Source of the DNA: an uncultured Polaribacter sp.
GTDB taxonomy: Bacteria > Bacteroidota > Bacteroidia > Flavobacteriales > Flavobacteriaceae
Direction of reading: 5' to 3'
Assembly (NCBI RefSeq): GCF_947503875.1
Contig: NZ_CANNFH010000001.1
Coordinates: 186,001 to 250,000, forward strand
Length of the DNA stretch: 64,000 bases
The notes below the pieces were generated by a model that did no database searches, was not told the origin of the DNA, and worked only from the letters and a program-made list of their open reading frames with translations. Within the stretch, counting starts at the first letter, position 1. Each line of letters opens with the position of its first letter. Made by a program: the position numbers and the translations under genes. This document shows positions 17,131 through 26,083 of the stretch, in pieces.

Positions 17131-17880
17131 ATGAAAGCAATAGTAGAATACAACTCTAGAAAAATAACTGTAAATATATCTAAACCAATAGATATTTCTA
17201 TACCTGTAAACCCTAAAAAACAAAATGTAAATGCATGGTATACAAAAGCACCAGAAATTTCTGCAGAAACGCAAGAAGGATACGAAATTAGTGTAGCAAA
17301 TGGGGCTGTTGTAAATTTTAATAACATTCATTTTAACCCACATTCTCATATTACGCATACAGAATGTGTTGGGCATATTACTAAAGAATTACACTCAGTA
17401 AATAAAAATTTAAAATATTTTATCTTTTTGGCAGAAGTGGTAACTATTGCACCTTTGTTTCATAATGGTGATTTTTTAATTGGAGTAAAACAATTAAAAA
17501 CGGCGTTAAAAAATAAAAAAAGAGATGCAATTGTAATACGTACTTTGCCCAATTTAGAAGACAAAAAAAGCACAGATTATTCCAACACAAATCCAACCTA
17601 TTTGTCTGAAAAAGCAGCTGTTTATTTAAGAGAAAAAGGCATTAAGCATTTATTAATTGATTTACCCTCTGTAGATAAGGAAAAAGATGATGGAAGATTA
17701 TTATCTCATAACGCTTTTTGGAATACAGCAGGGAAAGTGAGAATGGATGCTACCATTACAGAATTAATTTATGTACCTAATGATGTGGAAGATGGGGAAT
17801 ATTTATTAAACCTAATGATTGCTCCTTTTGAGAATGATGCAACACCTAGTAAACCTGTTTTGTACGAAATTGAGAAGTAA
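17131..17880 (+). CDS. Cyclase-family metal-dependent hydrolase (kynurenine formamidase-like)
   Basis: A 249-residue protein of the putative cyclase family, which includes kynurenine formamidases. The metal motif HxGTHxDxPxH appears as HSHITHTECVGHI (residues 71-83), with Glu-Cys in place of Asp-x-Pro. A late SHNAFWNTAG stretch contains a further conserved His. The substrate is not clear; an amide or lactone hydrolase is likely. It follows hemW by 59 bp. Confidence 0.8.
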   Translation: MKAIVEYNSRKITVNISKPIDISIPVNPKKQNVNAWYTKAPEISAETQEGYEISVANGAVVNFNNIHFNPHSHITHTECVGHITKELHSVNKNLKYFIFLAEVVTIAPLFHNGDFLIGVKQLKTALKNKKRDAIVIRTLPNLEDKKSTDYSNTNPTYLSEKAAVYLREKGIKHLLIDLPSVDKEKDDGRLLSHNAFWNTAGKVRMDATITELIYVPNDVEDGEYLLNLMIAPFENDATPSKPVLYEIEK

Positions 17881-17972
17881 TAGTTTATTAATGAGTTTAG
17901 GTTGTTTTTATTTAAAGTAAAAAATAGAACCAAAAATAAATTTTACAATAACCCATTTGAATAAATAATTCT

Positions 17973-18173
17973 ATGCGTTTAATTACAATTAAAGAGTCAA
18001 ACAACGAAACAGAAATAAGTATTTTAAAAGGTAAATTAGAATCTGAAGGAGTACAATGCTATTTAAAAAATGAATTTATTGCGCAATTAATGCCAAATGT
18101 ATCTACTGTTCAATTACAATTGAGTGAGAAAGATATGGTAGTTGCAAAAGAAATTATGAGCAGTATTGGGTAA
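17973..18173 (+). CDS. DUF2007-type small protein
   Basis: A 66-residue protein matching the short DUF2007 (putative signal-transducing) domain, with the pattern of a beta strand, a helix starting at ETEISILKGKLESEGV, a hairpin with YLKN, and a closing VAKEIMSS helix. It is a stand-alone domain. It converges with corA, with 29 bp between the stops. Confidence 0.72.
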   Translation: MRLITIKESNNETEISILKGKLESEGVQCYLKNEFIAQLMPNVSTVQLQLSEKDMVVAKEIMSSIG

Positions 18174-18202
18174 GTAATTGTTAGAAGACATTTAAATACA
18201 AA

Positions 18203-19183
18203 CTAAAACCATTTTTTACGTTTAAAATACCAAACTGCTCCAAAAGTTACCAAAACCATAACTGCTAATAAAATAAAGTAACCGTATTTCCAATTTAGCT
18301 CTGGTATGTTAGTAAAATTCATACCGTAAATTCCCGCCAAAAAAGTAAGCGGAATAAAAATTACAGACAAAATGGTAAGTGTTTTCATTACCTCATTTAA
18401 CCTGTGACCCTGAATACTAAATATTAAATTTATTTTACTTTCTAATTCTTGCAATTCAAAGTCTATACTAGATACTAAATTATTGGTCTGTTCTTTTAAT
18501 TCGCTAAAATATTTAATATCAAAATTATTAATTTCAATTTTTTCAAGTTTAATTATGGTGTCTCTTAAACTTAAAGTCGCTTTTTTAAAATTAAACAATT
18601 CTTGTTTTCTTTTTTCAACCAAAGAAGTAAATTCTGGAGTTGGTTTTACCTCTGTAGAATTCAATTTATCTGCACTTAATGCTGCATTTTTTAGGTAGGT
18701 TTCTTGGTAATTATCTACAATAGATTCCAAAATTAAAAACAAAAGGTAATCTGTTTTTTTTGTTCTAACAATACCTTTGTTACCTTCTAAACGCTCACGA
18801 ATCCAATCAAAATAATCGCCTTCTTTTTCTTGTATACTCCACAAATAACTAGAAGAAACTATAAATAACATTTGTTCAGAATCTAAACTTTCACTTTCAG
18901 TAATTAAAACACGTGTAGACACAAAAACCAAATCATCTAATAAGATTACCTTATTAGAATGTTCTTCATTCATAAATAACTTCAATAAGAAATCATCTAA
19001 ATTATTATTAGAAACTATAGATTTAAAAATTTCTGTATATTTATTTCCATACGTATTTAACCACTCAATTGTATTGGTTTTATTACTTAAAATAATATCA
19101 GAAATTGTGTTGTAATTGTTTTTTTGATAATTTTCTGCTGAATATGTAATAAGCGATGTACGTTTTAAAAATTCATTTTCCAT
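18203..19183 (-). CDS. corA: CorA-family magnesium/cobalt transporter
   Basis: A 326-residue inner-membrane cation channel. It has a long cytoplasmic domain ending in a stalk helix and two C-terminal membrane helices with the signature YGMNF between them (after LTFLAGI). A basic tail WYFKRKKWF follows. The frame is open upstream to 19426, but the ATG at 19183 gives the family length; the extra 81 residues would lie across the divergent yjbR gene. Confidence 0.93.
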   Translation of the reverse strand: MENEFLKRTSLITYSAENYQKNNYNTISDIILSNKTNTIEWLNTYGNKYTEIFKSIVSNNNLDDFLLKLFMNEEHSNKVILLDDLVFVSTRVLITESESLDSEQMLFIVSSSYLWSIQEKEGDYFDWIRERLEGNKGIVRTKKTDYLLFLILESIVDNYQETYLKNAALSADKLNSTEVKPTPEFTSLVEKRKQELFNFKKATLSLRDTIIKLEKIEINNFDIKYFSELKEQTNNLVSSIDFELQELESKINLIFSIQGHRLNEVMKTLTILSVIFIPLTFLAGIYGMNFTNIPELNWKYGYFILLAVMVLVTFGAVWYFKRKKWF

Positions 19184-19229
19184 TATAAAATAAATTGTAG
19201 ATTTGGTTTTATAAAGATACTTTTTAAAA

Positions 19230-19598
19230 ATGAATATTGAAGAATTAAGAGATTTTTGCATCCAAAAAAAAGGAGCTACAGAACATTTTCCTTTTGATGA
19301 GGTAACATTGGTTTTTAAAGTGATGGGTAAAATGTTTGCTTTATCTAGTTTGCGTAAGTGGGAAAAAGGTGAAGAAAGTGTAAATTTAAAATGTAACCCA
19401 GAAAAAGCCATAGAATTACGAGACAATTACGAAGGTGTAAAACCCGGTTTTCATTCGAATAAAAAACATTGGAATACAGTTACAATAAATACTAGTGATG
19501 TTGCTGATGAGTTGGTTTTCGAACTTGTAAACCATTCTTATGATTTGGTGGTGAAGGGCTTAACTAAAAAACTGCAGAAAGAATTAGCAGCGTTATAA
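19230..19598 (+). CDS. MmcQ/YjbR-family protein
   Basis: A 122-residue protein of the YjbR/MmcQ fold, with the conserved ATEHFPFDE, VFKVMGKMFAL and LKCNPEKAIELR and the late PGFHSNKKHWNTV. The family is DNA-binding-like but has no settled function. A TAGATTTG −7 element lies at 19198-19205, so transcription would begin near 19212. Its last 6 bp overlap the stop of the converging AraC-type gene. Confidence 0.88.
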   Translation: MNIEELRDFCIQKKGATEHFPFDEVTLVFKVMGKMFALSSLRKWEKGEESVNLKCNPEKAIELRDNYEGVKPGFHSNKKHWNTVTINTSDVADELVFELVNHSYDLVVKGLTKKLQKELAAL

Positions 19599-20432
19599 TT
19601 TTCGAAAAGCTAAAGGTGTTATTTTTTTAACCTCTTTAAACTGTCTGTTAAAATTAGAAATATTATTAAAACCCACTTTATATGCAATTTCTGAAATAGA
19701 AAATTCTTCTTTAGATGTTAAAAACTGACAAGCATTTTCAATTCTTACCTCTGTTAAAAAACTAACAAATGTTTTATTAGTTCTTTTTTTAAAATATTTA
19801 CAAAATGCATTTTTAGTCATATTTGCAACATTTGCAATTTCTTCTAAAGTTATTTTTTGATGTGCATTGTCAATAGTGTATTCAAAAATAGTGCGCATTC
19901 TTCTTCCTTCTATATCAGAAATGGTTTTATGATACACAAAATTAGAAAGCGCTTCATTTTGAGCAACGGTTATCAGTTTTAAAATTTTTAATAATAAAAT
20001 AAAACGTTCTAATTTAGATGCTTTTTTAAGTTGCATAAAATGCTCAATAATTTTTACTTTCTTGTTTTTAATCCGTAAACCTTGTTCAGATTTTAAAAAA
20101 AATGAATTTATTTCTGCAAGTTCATTCAAGCCAAAAAACGCTTCACCAAAAGAAGATTTGGTAAAGAATAAGCTCAACATTTTAGATGATTTATTGGCAC
20201 TTTTATCACTTTTAAAAGCATGAGGTAAATTGCTTCCAATTACAAAAATGTCATTTTCAGCATAACTAGAAATACGATCACCAACTAGCAAAGTTCCATT
20301 CCCTTTTTCAATAAAACTAATCTGAATTTCATTGTGCTGATGCAATTTGTCATAAAAAACCATTTCAATATCCTCTTGATAAATCAGGGCATTTTTTTCA
20401 GGTTTTGGTATTTTAAAGGGATAAACTTTCAC
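19593..20432 (-). CDS. AraC-family transcriptional regulator
   Basis: A 279-residue regulator with an N-terminal cupin sensor (HQHNEIQISFIEKGNGTLL and the LPHAFKSD block) and a C-terminal double helix-turn-helix (ITLEEIANVANMTKNAFCKY; EFSISEIAYKVGFNNISNFN). It is divergent from the hydroxyproline-type operon that starts at 20687, so it is the natural candidate for its activator, with hydroxyproline or a breakdown product as ligand. This is inferred from position only. Confidence 0.9.
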   Translation of the reverse strand: MKVYPFKIPKPEKNALIYQEDIEMVFYDKLHQHNEIQISFIEKGNGTLLVGDRISSYAENDIFVIGSNLPHAFKSDKSANKSSKMLSLFFTKSSFGEAFFGLNELAEINSFFLKSEQGLRIKNKKVKIIEHFMQLKKASKLERFILLLKILKLITVAQNEALSNFVYHKTISDIEGRRMRTIFEYTIDNAHQKITLEEIANVANMTKNAFCKYFKKRTNKTFVSFLTEVRIENACQFLTSKEEFSISEIAYKVGFNNISNFNRQFKEVKKITPLAFRKL

Positions 20433-20555
20433 TTGTACTTTTTTTAAAATGTCAGTTTTAGTGATTTCGATTTTTCATCGGAATTGTATCAAAAACTAAT
20501 TTAGAAACTAATAATAGTTATCACAAATTCAACTTATGAAGCTGTAAGGTGTAAG

Positions 20556-20634
20556 GTATAATACAAAAATATTCAAAAATAAGTATTATACTGTAATAAT
20601 GGATAATATAATATTAATAGTGATTAATTAATCA
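20556..20634. promoter_or_regulatory. Candidate operators between the AraC-type regulator and the catabolic operon
   Basis: A perfect 9-bp inverted repeat, GTATAATAC at 20556-20564 and GTATTATAC at 20583-20591 (18-nt spacer), and a perfect 14-bp palindrome TGATTAATTAATCA at 20621-20634. Both lie in the 254-bp divergent intergenic region. Palindromes are frequent in AT-rich DNA, so binding is only suggested. Confidence 0.35.
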
Positions 20635-20686
20635 TTATTTTAATAATTGTTAACTTTTTAATTTTACGAATATCAAAACCAAAATT

Positions 20687-21643
20687 ATGAGTATACAATG
20701 GAATGGTGTAATGCCTGCTGTGTTTACATGGCTAAAAGAGTCAAAATCTGGCAATCTTGAAATTGACTTTAACGAGACACAAAAACAGGCAGCAGGTATT
20801 CTAAAAGCACAAGGAAAAGGAGGAAGTAGCATGAGTGGACTTGTTGGCTCTGGGACTCTAGGTGAAAATAGTTACCTAAGTTCTAAACAGCGTCTTTCTT
20901 TACTAAAATCACTTTCTGAAGTTTCTAAAGAATACAATGTTCCTTTGATAAGTGGAGCTGCAGCAGAAACTAAGGAAGAACTTGCTAAAATTGTTGAAGG
21001 TCTTGCAACAGTTGGAGTTGATACAGTTATGGTAATGCCACCAAAAACAAAGCAAGTTCCCACTGAAAAAGAAATGTATGAGTATTATGCACTTTCTGAA
21101 AAAACTGCAAAAGACGTAGGTGTAACAATTATGCCTTATAACAATCCTGATGCAGCAGGTTATCATGCGCTCTCAACTGATCTTCTTATGAGACTTTCTA
21201 TACTTCCTAAAGTAACAGCTCTAAAAATATCTACTATAGATGTTTCAATTATTGAAACCCTGATGTTAGAAAACAAAGATTTAAAAGTTTTGGCAGGAGT
21301 AGACACAGTTACTGTGCATGCAGGACTTGCTGGAGCTTGTGGTGGAATTACAGGTGTTGGTTGTATCTTTCCAAAAGCAAGTGTTACTATGCAAGAGCAT
21401 GTTTTAAATGGAGAATGGGCTGAGGCAAACAAAATTTCTCAGGCTTTAAATTCTTTATCATATCTAGATGCTCAGCCACTACTCTTAGAATATCTTAAAC
21501 TTGCTATGGGAATTCATCAGAATGATGTTGCTGGAGGACTGCGTACTTTTGGTAAGAAATTAACGCAACAGCAAATTGATGATGTGCGTGCAAGATATAT
21601 TTTAGCAAAAGAAAGACTAGAAGTTTTGGACTTAATAAGTTGA
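20687..21643 (+). CDS. DapA-family lyase/deaminase, likely 4-hydroxyproline pathway
   Basis: A 318-residue TIM-barrel enzyme of the dihydrodipicolinate synthase/N-acetylneuraminate lyase family. Schiff-base Lys180 is in ALKIST, and Tyr151 is in MPYNNP. The context (hydroxyproline epimerase, D-amino-acid oxidoreductase, aldehyde dehydrogenase) suggests the step that deaminates pyrroline-4-hydroxy-2-carboxylate to 2-oxoglutarate semialdehyde. It is first in the operon. Its codon use is odd: 11 of the first 13 Leu codons are CTN, whereas the next gene uses mostly TTA. That suggests it was acquired separately. Confidence 0.82.
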   Translation: MSIQWNGVMPAVFTWLKESKSGNLEIDFNETQKQAAGILKAQGKGGSSMSGLVGSGTLGENSYLSSKQRLSLLKSLSEVSKEYNVPLISGAAAETKEELAKIVEGLATVGVDTVMVMPPKTKQVPTEKEMYEYYALSEKTAKDVGVTIMPYNNPDAAGYHALSTDLLMRLSILPKVTALKISTIDVSIIETLMLENKDLKVLAGVDTVTVHAGLAGACGGITGVGCIFPKASVTMQEHVLNGEWAEANKISQALNSLSYLDAQPLLLEYLKLAMGIHQNDVAGGLRTFGKKLTQQQIDDVRARYILAKERLEVLDLIS

Positions 21644-21731
21644 TTCTTTCAATTACTCAAAGATGAGAAATCTTTGTTTTTATAGCAAATAGACTATAAG
21701 TTTGAAAAAAAAATAAAAAAAATAAGTAAAG

Positions 21732-23315
21732 ATGATTACAGGAAAAAATTATATAGGAAATCAATTATCAGCAAAAGGGAGTAATACATTTACCACGTTT
21801 AATCCAGAATTAAACCTAGAAAATGAAACAGTTTTTACAGAAGCAACTTCACAAGAAATTGATGAAGCTGTAAATTTAGCAACAACTGCATTTAAAGAAT
21901 TTAGAACTATTTCTGGAACAAAAAAAGCCGAATTTCTAAACACAATTGCAGACGAAATTTTAGCTTTAGATGATACATTAATAAAAACGTATTGTTTAGA
22001 AACAGGTTTGCCAGAAGGAAGAGCAAAAGGAGAAAGAGGAAGAACTGTTGGACAATTAAGAAGTTTTGCCAATTTAGTAGCAGAAGGTTCTTGGGTAGAA
22101 GCAACCATAGATATTGCACAACCTAATAGAGAACCCATGCCAAAATCGGATATTAGAAAAATGCTAATTCCATTAGGACCAGTGGTGGTTTTTGGAGCAA
22201 GTAATTTTCCTTTAGCCTATTCTACTGCTGGTGGAGATACTGCTGCAGCTTTGGCATCTGGTTGTCCTGTAATTGTAAAATCGCATCCAATGCATGCAGG
22301 TACAGGAGCATTAGTAGCATCTGCAATTGTAAAAGCAGCCCAAAAAACAGGAATGCCAAATGGCGTTTTTTCGAACTTAAATTCTAGTGGAATAGAAGTT
22401 GGGCAACAATTGGTAAAACATCCAAAAGTAAAAGCTGTAGGTTTTACAGGAAGTATAAAAGGAGGCAGAGCGTTATTAGATGCAGCAGCTAAAAGAGCAG
22501 AACCAATTCCTGTTTTTGCAGAAATGGGCAGTATAAATCCTGTAGTTATTTTACCAAAAGCTTTAGAAAATAGAAATCAAGAAATTGCAAAAACCTATGC
22601 AGGTTCTATTACTTTAGGAACTGGTCAGTTTTGTACAAATCCAGGTTTATTACTAGGTATTAAGAGTGATGCTTTAAGCTCTTTTGTAAATACATTGTCA
22701 CAAGAAATTATGGATATTAACCCTTCTTGTATGTTGCATCCAAACATCAAAAAAGGGTACAATGCAAATAAAGAAAAAATAGTTTCTCAAAAAAATGTTG
22801 CTATTACAGCAAATTACGAATCTGAGCTGCAAGATAATTATGCAAATCAAGCAATTGTTTCTGTTAGTGGGAAATCGTTTTTGGAAAATCCAACTTTACA
22901 TTTAGAAGTTTTTGGTCCATTTTCTATGGTTGTTCAGTGTGAAAATGAAGCTGAATTAGAAGAAGCAATTGCACATTTAGAAGGGCAATTAACAGGAACT
23001 GTAATTTCTGATGAAAATGAAATTGACAATTATGAATCTGTAATTGCAGCTTTGCAAAATAGAGTGGGAAGAATTATTTTTAACGGAGTTCCAACAGGCG
23101 TAGAAGTTTGTGAATCTATGGTGCATGGTGGTCCTTATCCTGCATCTACAGATAGTAGGTTTACAGCAGTTGGTATTAGTTCTATAAAACGTTGGGTAAG
23201 ACCATTTAGTTATCAAGATTGGCCAAATAATTTGTTGCCTAAAGAGTTGCAAAATGAAAATCCAAACTCAATTTTTAGAACTGTGGAAGGAGAAAGAACT
23301 AAAAATAAAATTTAA
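21732..23315 (+). CDS. Aldehyde dehydrogenase, 2-oxoglutarate-semialdehyde type
   Basis: A 527-residue NAD(P)-dependent aldehyde dehydrogenase. Catalytic Cys301 lies in GTGQFCTNPG and general-base Glu264 in FAEMGSINPV. These motifs and the length match 2,5-dioxovalerate (alpha-ketoglutarate semialdehyde) dehydrogenase, which makes 2-oxoglutarate in sugar acid and hydroxyproline breakdown. It follows the DapA-like gene by 88 bp and is 3 bp before the DUF885 gene. Confidence 0.88.
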   Translation: MITGKNYIGNQLSAKGSNTFTTFNPELNLENETVFTEATSQEIDEAVNLATTAFKEFRTISGTKKAEFLNTIADEILALDDTLIKTYCLETGLPEGRAKGERGRTVGQLRSFANLVAEGSWVEATIDIAQPNREPMPKSDIRKMLIPLGPVVVFGASNFPLAYSTAGGDTAAALASGCPVIVKSHPMHAGTGALVASAIVKAAQKTGMPNGVFSNLNSSGIEVGQQLVKHPKVKAVGFTGSIKGGRALLDAAAKRAEPIPVFAEMGSINPVVILPKALENRNQEIAKTYAGSITLGTGQFCTNPGLLLGIKSDALSSFVNTLSQEIMDINPSCMLHPNIKKGYNANKEKIVSQKNVAITANYESELQDNYANQAIVSVSGKSFLENPTLHLEVFGPFSMVVQCENEAELEEAIAHLEGQLTGTVISDENEIDNYESVIAALQNRVGRIIFNGVPTGVEVCESMVHGGPYPASTDSRFTAVGISSIKRWVRPFSYQDWPNNLLPKELQNENPNSIFRTVEGERTKNKI

Positions 23316-23318
23316 AAT

Positions 23319-25055
23319 ATGAAGGTTTTAAAAGGATGTTTATTTCTATTGATAGCAATTTTTAGTTCTTGTAATAATGTAGGAGAAAAATGTGGTAATT
23401 CTTCAACTGAATTGGATGTCATTATTCAATCTTACCAAAACAGAGAATCTTTTGATAGAAATGAATATCCTTTAGGACTTTATACCAGAGAGCACTTCAA
23501 AGCAGAAGCAGCGTATGCAGAAAACCAGATGCAATATTTTGGTTGTGTTGTTTTTGAAGAACTTTCTGAAACTGAAAAAATTTCTTATCAATTATTAAAA
23601 TTCGTTTTACAAGATAAAATCGATTATTACAAGTTTGAACAATTTTTAAACCCTTTGTTATCAGATTCTGGTTTTCATAGTAGTTTAAATTACCAAATAA
23701 GACCTTTAAATAATTACTGGGAAGTAAAAGAATATTTAAAAAAGTTGAATAGCTTACCAGAGTTTGTGAATCAGCATTTTGTAAATTTAAGAGAAGGTTT
23801 AGCAAAAGGCGTTTCGCAACCTAAAGTTATTTTTAAAGGATATGAATCTACATATAATGATCATATTGTAAATGATTTTACTAAAAGTCCGTTTTACAAA
23901 CCATTTCAAAACTTACCACAAAGTTTAAGTAAAACTCAAAAAGATTCGGTTTTAAAAGTTGCAAAAATTTCAATTGAAAAAACGGTAGTTCCTCAATTCA
24001 GAAAGATTAAAACCTTTTTTGAAACAGAATATTTACCTAAAACAAGAACCTCTTTAGGTGTTTCAGAAACACCAAATGGTGCAGCTTATTATCAAAATAG
24101 AATTAATTTTTATACCACAAGTACACAATATACTGCAGATGACATTCATCAAATTGGTTTAAAAGAAGTTGCAAGAATTAAAGCAGAAATGCAGAAAATA
24201 ATTAAAAACTTAAACTTTAAAGGTTCTTTTGCAGACTTTTTAAAATTCTTAAGAACAGATGAACAATTTTACGCAAAAACACCAAAAGAACTTATAATGA
24301 TTGCCAGAGATATGGCAAAAAGAGCGGATGCACAATTGCCAAAATTCTTTAAAACATTACCAAGAAAACCTTATGGAGTTGCTCCTGTGCCAGATGCAAT
24401 TGCTCCTAAATATACTGGAGGACGTTATATTGGCACATCAAAAGAAAGTACAGACCCAGGTTATTATTGGGTAAATACATACGATTTACCAAGCAGAACT
24501 TTATATACATTGCCTTCTTTAACAGTGCATGAAGCTTTTCCTGGACATCATTTGCAAGGAAGTTTAAATAACGAATTGGGAGATTCTATTCCGCAATTTA
24601 GACGTGATTTGTACTTATCTGCTTATGGAGAAGGTTGGGGTTTATATTCTGAATTTTTAGCAGACGAAATGGGAATGTACACCACACCTTATGAACAATT
24701 TGGGAAATTTACTTACGAAATGTGGCGTGCTTGCAGATTGGTAGTTGATACTGGAATTCACGCAAAAGGCTGGACAAGAGAACAAGTTGTAAAATATATG
24801 TCTGAAAACACTGCACTTTCTCTGCACGAAATAAATACAGAAACAGATAGATATATTTCTTGGCCAGGACAAGCACTATCCTATAAAATTGGTGAATTAA
24901 AAATACGCGAATTACGCAAAAAGGCAGAAACTGAGTTGAAAGAAAAATTCGATATTAGAGATTTTCACGAAGTAATTTTAGAACAAGGCACTGTTACTTT
25001 GGCAATTTTAGAAGAGCGAGTTTATACATATATAAACAAAATAAAAGATGAGTAA
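23319..25055 (+). CDS. DUF885-family lipoprotein, putative zinc peptidase
   Basis: A 578-residue protein with a lipoprotein signal ending in FSSC and a DUF885 domain. The gluzincin motif HEAFPGHH (residues 404-411) should bind zinc, and the YGEGWGLYSE stretch lies nearby. The fold is related to M2/M3-type peptidases. As a lipoprotein between two hydroxyproline enzymes, it could cleave small Pro/Hyp-containing peptides in the periplasm or at the surface. It overlaps the epimerase gene by 8 bp. Confidence 0.87.
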   Translation: MKVLKGCLFLLIAIFSSCNNVGEKCGNSSTELDVIIQSYQNRESFDRNEYPLGLYTREHFKAEAAYAENQMQYFGCVVFEELSETEKISYQLLKFVLQDKIDYYKFEQFLNPLLSDSGFHSSLNYQIRPLNNYWEVKEYLKKLNSLPEFVNQHFVNLREGLAKGVSQPKVIFKGYESTYNDHIVNDFTKSPFYKPFQNLPQSLSKTQKDSVLKVAKISIEKTVVPQFRKIKTFFETEYLPKTRTSLGVSETPNGAAYYQNRINFYTTSTQYTADDIHQIGLKEVARIKAEMQKIIKNLNFKGSFADFLKFLRTDEQFYAKTPKELIMIARDMAKRADAQLPKFFKTLPRKPYGVAPVPDAIAPKYTGGRYIGTSKESTDPGYYWVNTYDLPSRTLYTLPSLTVHEAFPGHHLQGSLNNELGDSIPQFRRDLYLSAYGEGWGLYSEFLADEMGMYTTPYEQFGKFTYEMWRACRLVVDTGIHAKGWTREQVVKYMSENTALSLHEINTETDRYISWPGQALSYKIGELKIRELRKKAETELKEKFDIRDFHEVILEQGTVTLAILEERVYTYINKIKDE

Positions 25056-26058
25056 ACACACTTTTGCTTGCATTGATGCGCATACTTGTGGAAACCCTGT
25101 AAGAGTTATAAAAAGTGGAGGTCCAGAATTGGTAGGCAAAACCATGAATGAAAAACGACTTCATTTTTTGAAAGAATATGATTGGATTAGAAAAGGTTTA
25201 ATGTTTGAACCTAGAGGTCATGATATGATGAGTGGAAGTATTTTATATCCTCCACACAATCCAGAAAACGATTTTGCCATTTTATTTATAGAGACTTCTG
25301 GTTGTTTGCCAATGTGTGGTCATGGAACCATTGGTACAATTACAATTGCCATTGAAGAAGGTTTAATTTCGCCTAAGATTCCTGGAAAAATAAAAATGGA
25401 AGCGCCTGCAGGTTTGGTAGAAATTGAATATTCTTTGAAGAACAACAAAGTAGAATGGGTAAAACTAACCAATGTTAAAAGCTATTTAGCAGCAGAAAAC
25501 TTAATAGTAGATTGCCCAGAATTGGGTGAAATTACTTTTGATGTAGCTTATGGAGGTAATTTTTATGCAATTATAGATCCACAAAAAAACTTTAGTGGAA
25601 TTCAAGATTTTACATCCTCTAAAATTATTCAGTATTCACAAGTTGTAAGAGAAAGCATCAATAAAAAATACCCAAGTCAGTTTATACATCCAGAAAATGA
25701 AAGTATTAGAGATGTAACGCATTTATTGTGGACAGGAACCCCAATTAATGAAAACTCTGATGGAAGAAATGCGGTGTTTTATGGTGATAAAGCTATAGAT
25801 AGAAGTCCTTGTGGTACAGGAACATCTGCAAGATTAGCACAATTATATGCAAAAGGAAAATTAAAAGTTGGAGATGAATTTGTGCATGAAAGTTTTATTG
25901 GAAGTACATTTATTGGCAAAGTAGAAAAAGAAACTATTATTGGAAATAAAAAAGCAATTGTACCAAGCATAAAAGGTTGGGCAAAAATATTTGGGCAAAA
26001 TACAATTACTATAGATACAGAAGATGATCCCTATGCGTTGGGCTTTAGTGTAATTTGA
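25048..26058 (+). CDS. 4-hydroxyproline 2-epimerase (proline racemase family)
   Basis: A 336-residue enzyme of the proline racemase superfamily. Both catalytic cysteines are present: Cys90 in MCGHGTIG and Cys255 in DRSPCGTGTSA. A Thr at the second or a Ser at the first site would mark a dehydratase, so this is an epimerase or racemase. With the oxidoreductase and the DapA-like gene nearby, conversion of trans-4-hydroxy-L-proline to cis-4-hydroxy-D-proline is the best call. Confidence 0.88.
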   Translation: MSKHTFACIDAHTCGNPVRVIKSGGPELVGKTMNEKRLHFLKEYDWIRKGLMFEPRGHDMMSGSILYPPHNPENDFAILFIETSGCLPMCGHGTIGTITIAIEEGLISPKIPGKIKMEAPAGLVEIEYSLKNNKVEWVKLTNVKSYLAAENLIVDCPELGEITFDVAYGGNFYAIIDPQKNFSGIQDFTSSKIIQYSQVVRESINKKYPSQFIHPENESIRDVTHLLWTGTPINENSDGRNAVFYGDKAIDRSPCGTGTSARLAQLYAKGKLKVGDEFVHESFIGSTFIGKVEKETIIGNKKAIVPSIKGWAKIFGQNTITIDTEDDPYALGFSVI

Positions 26059-26083
26059 TTTGTAAAACTTTTAAATTTAAAAA

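Noticed and set aside
19184..19426. N-terminal extension of CorA to 19426
   Set aside because: It would run antisense across the start of yjbR and is not part of the CorA family.
20687..21643. Assignment as dapA (lysine synthesis)
   Set aside because: The operon context and the divergence from DapA in the substrate loop favour a catabolic member of the family.
21761..22138. 125-codon open frame antisense to the aldehyde dehydrogenase gene
   Set aside because: It lies wholly within a conserved gene on the other strand and has no recognisable protein features.
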